Part shown: piece by piece, positions 17,826 through 20,818 of the stretch
How the letters are laid out: each line of letters begins with the position of its first letter
How positions within the stretch are numbered: the stretch's first letter is position 1
The notes under the pieces: model-generated
Told to the model about the DNA's origin: nothing
What the model saw: the letters and a program-made list of their open reading frames with translations, nothing else
Databases searched by the model: none
NCBI GenBank assembly: GCA_903772945.1
Contig: CAICTM010001914.1
Span: 1-20,818 of the forward strand
Length of the DNA: 20,818 bases
Source of the DNA: Seminavis robusta
Lineage: Eukaryota > Bacillariophyta > Bacillariophyceae > Naviculales > Naviculaceae
Direction: 5' to 3'
Translations under genes and position numbers: made by a program

Positions 17826-18198
17826 GGTTAACTACAAGTATGTGCAGTACTGTATAGTTGGAAGCTATTGAGATAGACAGATATAGAGATGCAGATCCCG
17901 CGGTAGGTGTCTGTCGCCAAGAACAAGAAAAGCTCCAAGAAATTAATTGGTGGCAGCAAGCACTCGTGATTAATATCTTTGGCTTGAGTCGTTCTATTTA
18001 AAGCTTGTAGAGCTGTTTTCTGAGATCTTCCATCTTCCACGCCCTGCGAAACCTACTACCATACCGTGCCGCTAGACTAGACAAAGTTCTCCGTTGCCGC
18101 AATCGCCACGGACGGTTTTGCTAAAAGAGGAAAGAGGGTTTATCCAAGCCACAGTCGGAGCAAGGCAACACAAAATACCAAACCAAGTACCAGGTACC
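17826..18198. other. Shared divergent upstream region
   Basis: 373 bp between the start codons of the HIT-finger gene (-) and the peptidase-like gene (+). No gene is visible. It probably contains both promoters; I see no unambiguous TATA box or known operator. Confidence 0.5.
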
Positions 18199-19275
18199 AT
18201 GGTCTTGCAAGCAGAAAAGGAGCCCTCTCCGGCGGAGTCTTTGAAGACCCCAGTGGCTGTGGAGTCTAAGAAGCGTGATGCATCTGCTGTATTAATAGAT
18301 GGAGAACGCAACAGAAAGGCAAGCAAGAAGTTTCCAAATCGATCTTTTCGCCGTTACCAAGACGTGGACGCCAGAAGAAGGTTGCCAGGGCCACTGTGGC
18401 TTGGAAGATGCCCCGCTTCGAGGTGGCAGGTTGGTGGTGAATGAACACGGGCAAGCGGCAACGCTGTCTTTCTGCTTCAAGAATGGAAGCAAATGGTATG
18501 GAGTCACCGTGGGTCACCTTGCCGGCATCTATCATCGTATCTATGCTTTCAAACACCACGACTCCCACGGGGTACGCCGCATTGGCACAGTTGTATCAAA
18601 GTCGATGAGATCGGACTCTTTAGTGTTCGAATGCCCGATATCGCGGGAGAGTGGGTCCTTCACGAAAAGTCCGGTCTCGACCACACGCCTTTCTTGCTGC
18701 CTTGTTCGGAAACTCCACGCCTAGCAGTTGGAACTACCCTCTTGGGTTTTGGTGGTGGTCAACAACAACGTGGAACAATCGGGGACGTGAAAACGATTGC
18801 AGTCACAAAGAAACAGGCGTTTGGGCAAATGTATTTGGAGGGTGACGTTGGGATTTCATCGACCAATGATGACGGGAAAACTCGCCTGACACATCTTGGG
18901 GACTGCGGCACCATCTTGGTTGACAAACGTGGGCATGGACTTGTCATGCACCATGTATTGGAAGAAACAACAAAGATCACTTCGGGAGGCGAACGTCGTG
19001 GAACAACTTGGGAATCCTTTGGAGTTCCTCTCGAAAAGATTTTTGCGTCGCACTCTCTCCTGGGAGGCAAAGATGACGGAGTTTCCACCTCCCAAATTCA
19101 TGAAAGCAGCGCTGTAGGCCTCCGGAGCGAATCAGAGCATGACAGCGAGATTGTTCAGGTTGAGCGCAAACAATCCTATGACATTCTATACTGTCCACGT
19201 GTCGAGTTCGAAGAAGAAAAACACAGAACCTATGACATTGCACCTACTTCATTAAAGATTGTGTTGGAGGATTGA
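18199..19275 (+). CDS. Trypsin-fold peptidase-like protein with Cys at the nucleophile position; frame disrupted
   Basis: Coding signal runs through three segments. Frame 1 from the ATG at 18199 (ACCATGG, strong context) gives a charged N-terminus. Frame 2 (open 18299-18724) gives GGRLVVNEHGQAATLSFCF and KWYGVTVGHLAG, where the His of TVGHLAG sits like the catalytic His of trypsin-type proteases, then SDSLVFE, a candidate for the Asp. Frame 1 again (to TGA at 19273-19275) gives TLLGFGGGQQQRGTIGDV and LGDCGTILVD...GLVMHHV, which matches the GDSGG active-site loop except that Ser is Cys (TGC at 18904-18906). About 100 further residues end in SLKIVLED. The 1-to-2 change needs one extra base between 18299 and 18444, and the 2-to-1 change one missing base between about 18590 and 18665. 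Starting at ATG 18299 needs only the second. No GT-AG intron fits. It is either a recent pseudogene, a sequence error or real frameshifting. Confidence 0.6.
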
Positions 19276-19596
19276 TCTTCTTGCCGCAAAGAACGGGGTT
19301 GCACCATCCAGGCGGAGTGTAGCATTCAATTGTCTCCTTGGTTGGGAACTGTGCGTCATGTAAGTACTAGCTAGTGTGGCAGAACCAGACTTCTAAGCAG
19401 GCACCTGCCTCCCAGATCTACTAGTAGTGGTGTCATTGGTGATTGCAAATGTGTAGTGTTTAGTTGGTTGGGTCACTGCCCTACCACCTCTCAGACGCGG
19501 CCCCGCCTTTTCCCTGGCTGCCCTCTCCTACATCCTGCACCATGATGGTGGAGTTTGCCATTGTTGAGGTCGGTCAGCCGTATAGAATCCAGCACC
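19276..19596. other. Intergenic stretch, no supported gene
   Basis: Short stretch after the peptidase-like gene, with a TACTAGCTAGT palindrome-like piece near 19365. No coding support. Confidence 0.5.
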
Positions 19597-19690
19597 ATGA
19601 TGACCCCTCGCAACAAGCCGCTCCAAGTAGAAATCACTCTCCCTCCTCTTGGTCCTCTTTGGGAGACCTGTGTCTTTGTCCTTTCGGTAC
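19597..19690 (+). pseudogene. N-terminal fragment related to the F-box-like gene at 19739-20626
   Basis: The plus strand reads MMTPRNKPLQVEITLPPLGP then LWETCVFVLS. The neighbouring gene begins with PNKRLKVATVTALGSLWETTVFSFLD. Similarity extends to the DNA (TCTCTTTGGGA-type core) and to the CAGCACCATG start context. Homology stops after about 30 codons, and the open frame runs on without resemblance to a stop at 19737. The fragment points toward the 3' end of the intact gene, so it is not a simple tandem copy. Confidence 0.65.
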
Positions 19691-19738
19691 ACCTGGCCAG
19701 AGGCAGTGAAGATTGTGCACGTTCACAACATTGTTAGA

Positions 19739-20626
19739 CTACAGAAAGCCGTCTAGATAATCCCTGGATCTCATTTCTCCTCGGATGAAAAGTTCCAATG
19801 GAACCTCTTTGCCGCCATCGCCGGTTGTCACCATGAATTGAAGGCAATATTCTGTTCCTGAATAGGCAATGGCTTCATCAAAATCAGGATGGTAGATGAG
19901 GCATTTTTGCTTGGCTAGACCCATTGTACTAGAAGATATCTTTGCTTCTTGGAGCAACAGTTTCATGCACCTTGCGAGAAAAATGGCTTCCTCCTTTTCC
20001 TTCAAATCTTCCTCTTCCAATTCCACAATGGAAAATGGATTCTTCTCAAAGGGAGTTCCTTGTATGAGTTCCTCCAAGACACTCGGCTTGGATGTGAATG
20101 AAATCTCCACCTCCCAGCCATACCCCTCGTTGGCGTAGAGTGCTCCCTTTTCCTGGAGAGCTTTTCGGACGAGATCATTGTTCAATTCCAAATCGTCCGA
20201 AACCGCATCGTGAATTTCTCGTTCATCGTCATCTTCTTCTTCGGTAATAAAACGAAGATACTCGTAGACACCAGGGTCTGACATTCCCTTGCTTTCCCAA
20301 CATTTCTCGCAGGTTTGTACAGCACGTCCCACGAGATCCTCTTGGGTGCTGTAGTTCTTGGTGTGCAAATTCCGAATGGACAATGTCACATGCCGCAAAT
20401 GATCATCCATGTCATTGTTGGTTGCCGTATGGCTCCACTCATGCCCCAAAATTCGTTGCTGCACCAAGCTTCCAGCTGCTCGACGGAACTCTTGATTCAC
20501 TCCCCTGACTTTGAATACCAACGTCTTGGTGTCCAGAAAGGAAAATACTGTGGTTTCCCAAAGAGAACCCAGAGCAGTAACAGTAGCTACTTTGAGCCGC
20601 TTATTGGGAGGAGGATTTGCCGACAT
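19739..20626 (-). CDS. F-box-like family protein of unknown target
   Basis: 295 residues, single exon, ATG at 20626 in good context (CACCATGTC). The N-terminus has a short basic motif (NKRLKV) followed by ALGSLWETTVFSFLDTKTLV and RGVNQEFRRAA. This has the L-x-x-x-x-x-x-x-x-L-x-x-x-x-L-x-x-x-x-x-V-N/C-x-x-F/W layout of an F-box helix bundle, which would bind Skp1 in an SCF ubiquitin ligase. The remaining sequence is acidic and helical (EEEDDDEREIHDAV; ELEEEDLKEKEEAIFLARCM) and shows no LRR, WD40 or Kelch repeats, so the substrate side is not recognisable. The C-terminus ends MRSRDYLDGFL. A broken copy of its N-terminus lies just beyond its 3' end on the other strand (19597-19690), in line with a multi-copy family. 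F-box assignment is moderate; the coding call is firm. Confidence 0.78.
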   Translation of the reverse strand: MSANPPPNKRLKVATVTALGSLWETTVFSFLDTKTLVFKVRGVNQEFRRAAGSLVQQRILGHEWSHTATNNDMDDHLRHVTLSIRNLHTKNYSTQEDLVGRAVQTCEKCWESKGMSDPGVYEYLRFITEEEDDDEREIHDAVSDDLELNNDLVRKALQEKGALYANEGYGWEVEISFTSKPSVLEELIQGTPFEKNPFSIVELEEEDLKEKEEAIFLARCMKLLLQEAKISSSTMGLAKQKCLIYHPDFDEAIAYSGTEYCLQFMVTTGDGGKEVPLELFIRGEMRSRDYLDGFL

Positions 20627-20818
20627 GGTGCTGTCTACTTCAATACGGTAGCTAGGACGAAAGGGCAGAGGAAGAAACTTGAAGATGCCAAGACCCTGCC
20701 GTCTTCGCTAAGACGGAAGCAGAGAACTCGTGACTCAAGTCACGCCTCACCTCTTCTGAGATCGCATCGGCAATCTGCATACTAGTATCTGGTACCGGTA
20801 TCTGGCAATGGCATACTG
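20627..20818. other. Upstream region of the F-box-like gene
   Basis: No coding support. It carries a TACCGGTA palindrome at 20793-20800 next to ACTAGT at 20781-20786, the same two elements that make up the 20-bp palindrome at 5511-5530. Confidence 0.5.

Noticed and set aside
1..20818. tRNA, rRNA, CRISPR array, transposase or reverse-transcriptase genes
   Set aside because: I looked for tRNA T-loop motifs, regular spaced repeats and mobile-element protein motifs on both strands and found none I could support. No terminal repeats bounding an element were seen.

Overview
The window looks like nuclear DNA of a photosynthetic stramenopile, most likely a pennate diatom. The grounds are short GT-AG introns (70 to 86 nt), eukaryotic start contexts (several ATGs preceded by ACC or AAC), and protein types I associate with diatom genomes: a GABA-B-type class C receptor, a receptor nucleotide cyclase, an LRR relic and a vWD-domain relic. 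Naming a genus would be guesswork.

Layout. 1-531: no supported gene. 532-1024 (-): small acidic protein of unknown function with an apparent 1-nt frameshift near its C-terminus. 1118-2263: non-coding, with a 48-bp tandem duplication. 2452-5321 (-): three-exon GABA-B-like class C GPCR whose coiled-coil tail is shifted out of frame by an 8-nt near-duplication. 5709-6740: two gene relics, the transmembrane half of an ABC-B transporter (+) and a vWD domain (-). 8431-9441 (+): diatom-type unknown protein. 10833-11566 (-): an LRR relic abutting a coiled-coil frame broken by one amber codon. 11654-12457 (+): BTB/T1 (KCTD-like) protein. 13498-16233 (-): six-exon receptor-type class III nucleotide cyclase, including a 13-nt micro-exon that encodes part of the catalytic metal motif. 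16884-17825 (-): HIT zinc-finger protein of ZNHIT3/Hit1 type. 18199-19275 (+): trypsin-fold peptidase-like gene with GDCG in place of GDSG and shifted frames. 19597-19690 (+): broken N-terminal copy of the same family as the gene at 19739-20626 (-), an F-box-like protein.

Two large membrane receptors, a GPCR and a receptor cyclase, lie about 8 kb apart. The intact genes otherwise share no obvious pathway and there is no operon-like arrangement. The intergenic DNA is rich in short palindromes (CTAGCTAG runs and TACCGGTA) and in decayed pieces of large gene families. Several otherwise convincing frames carry one small lesion each, so assembly error has to be separated from real pseudogenization.
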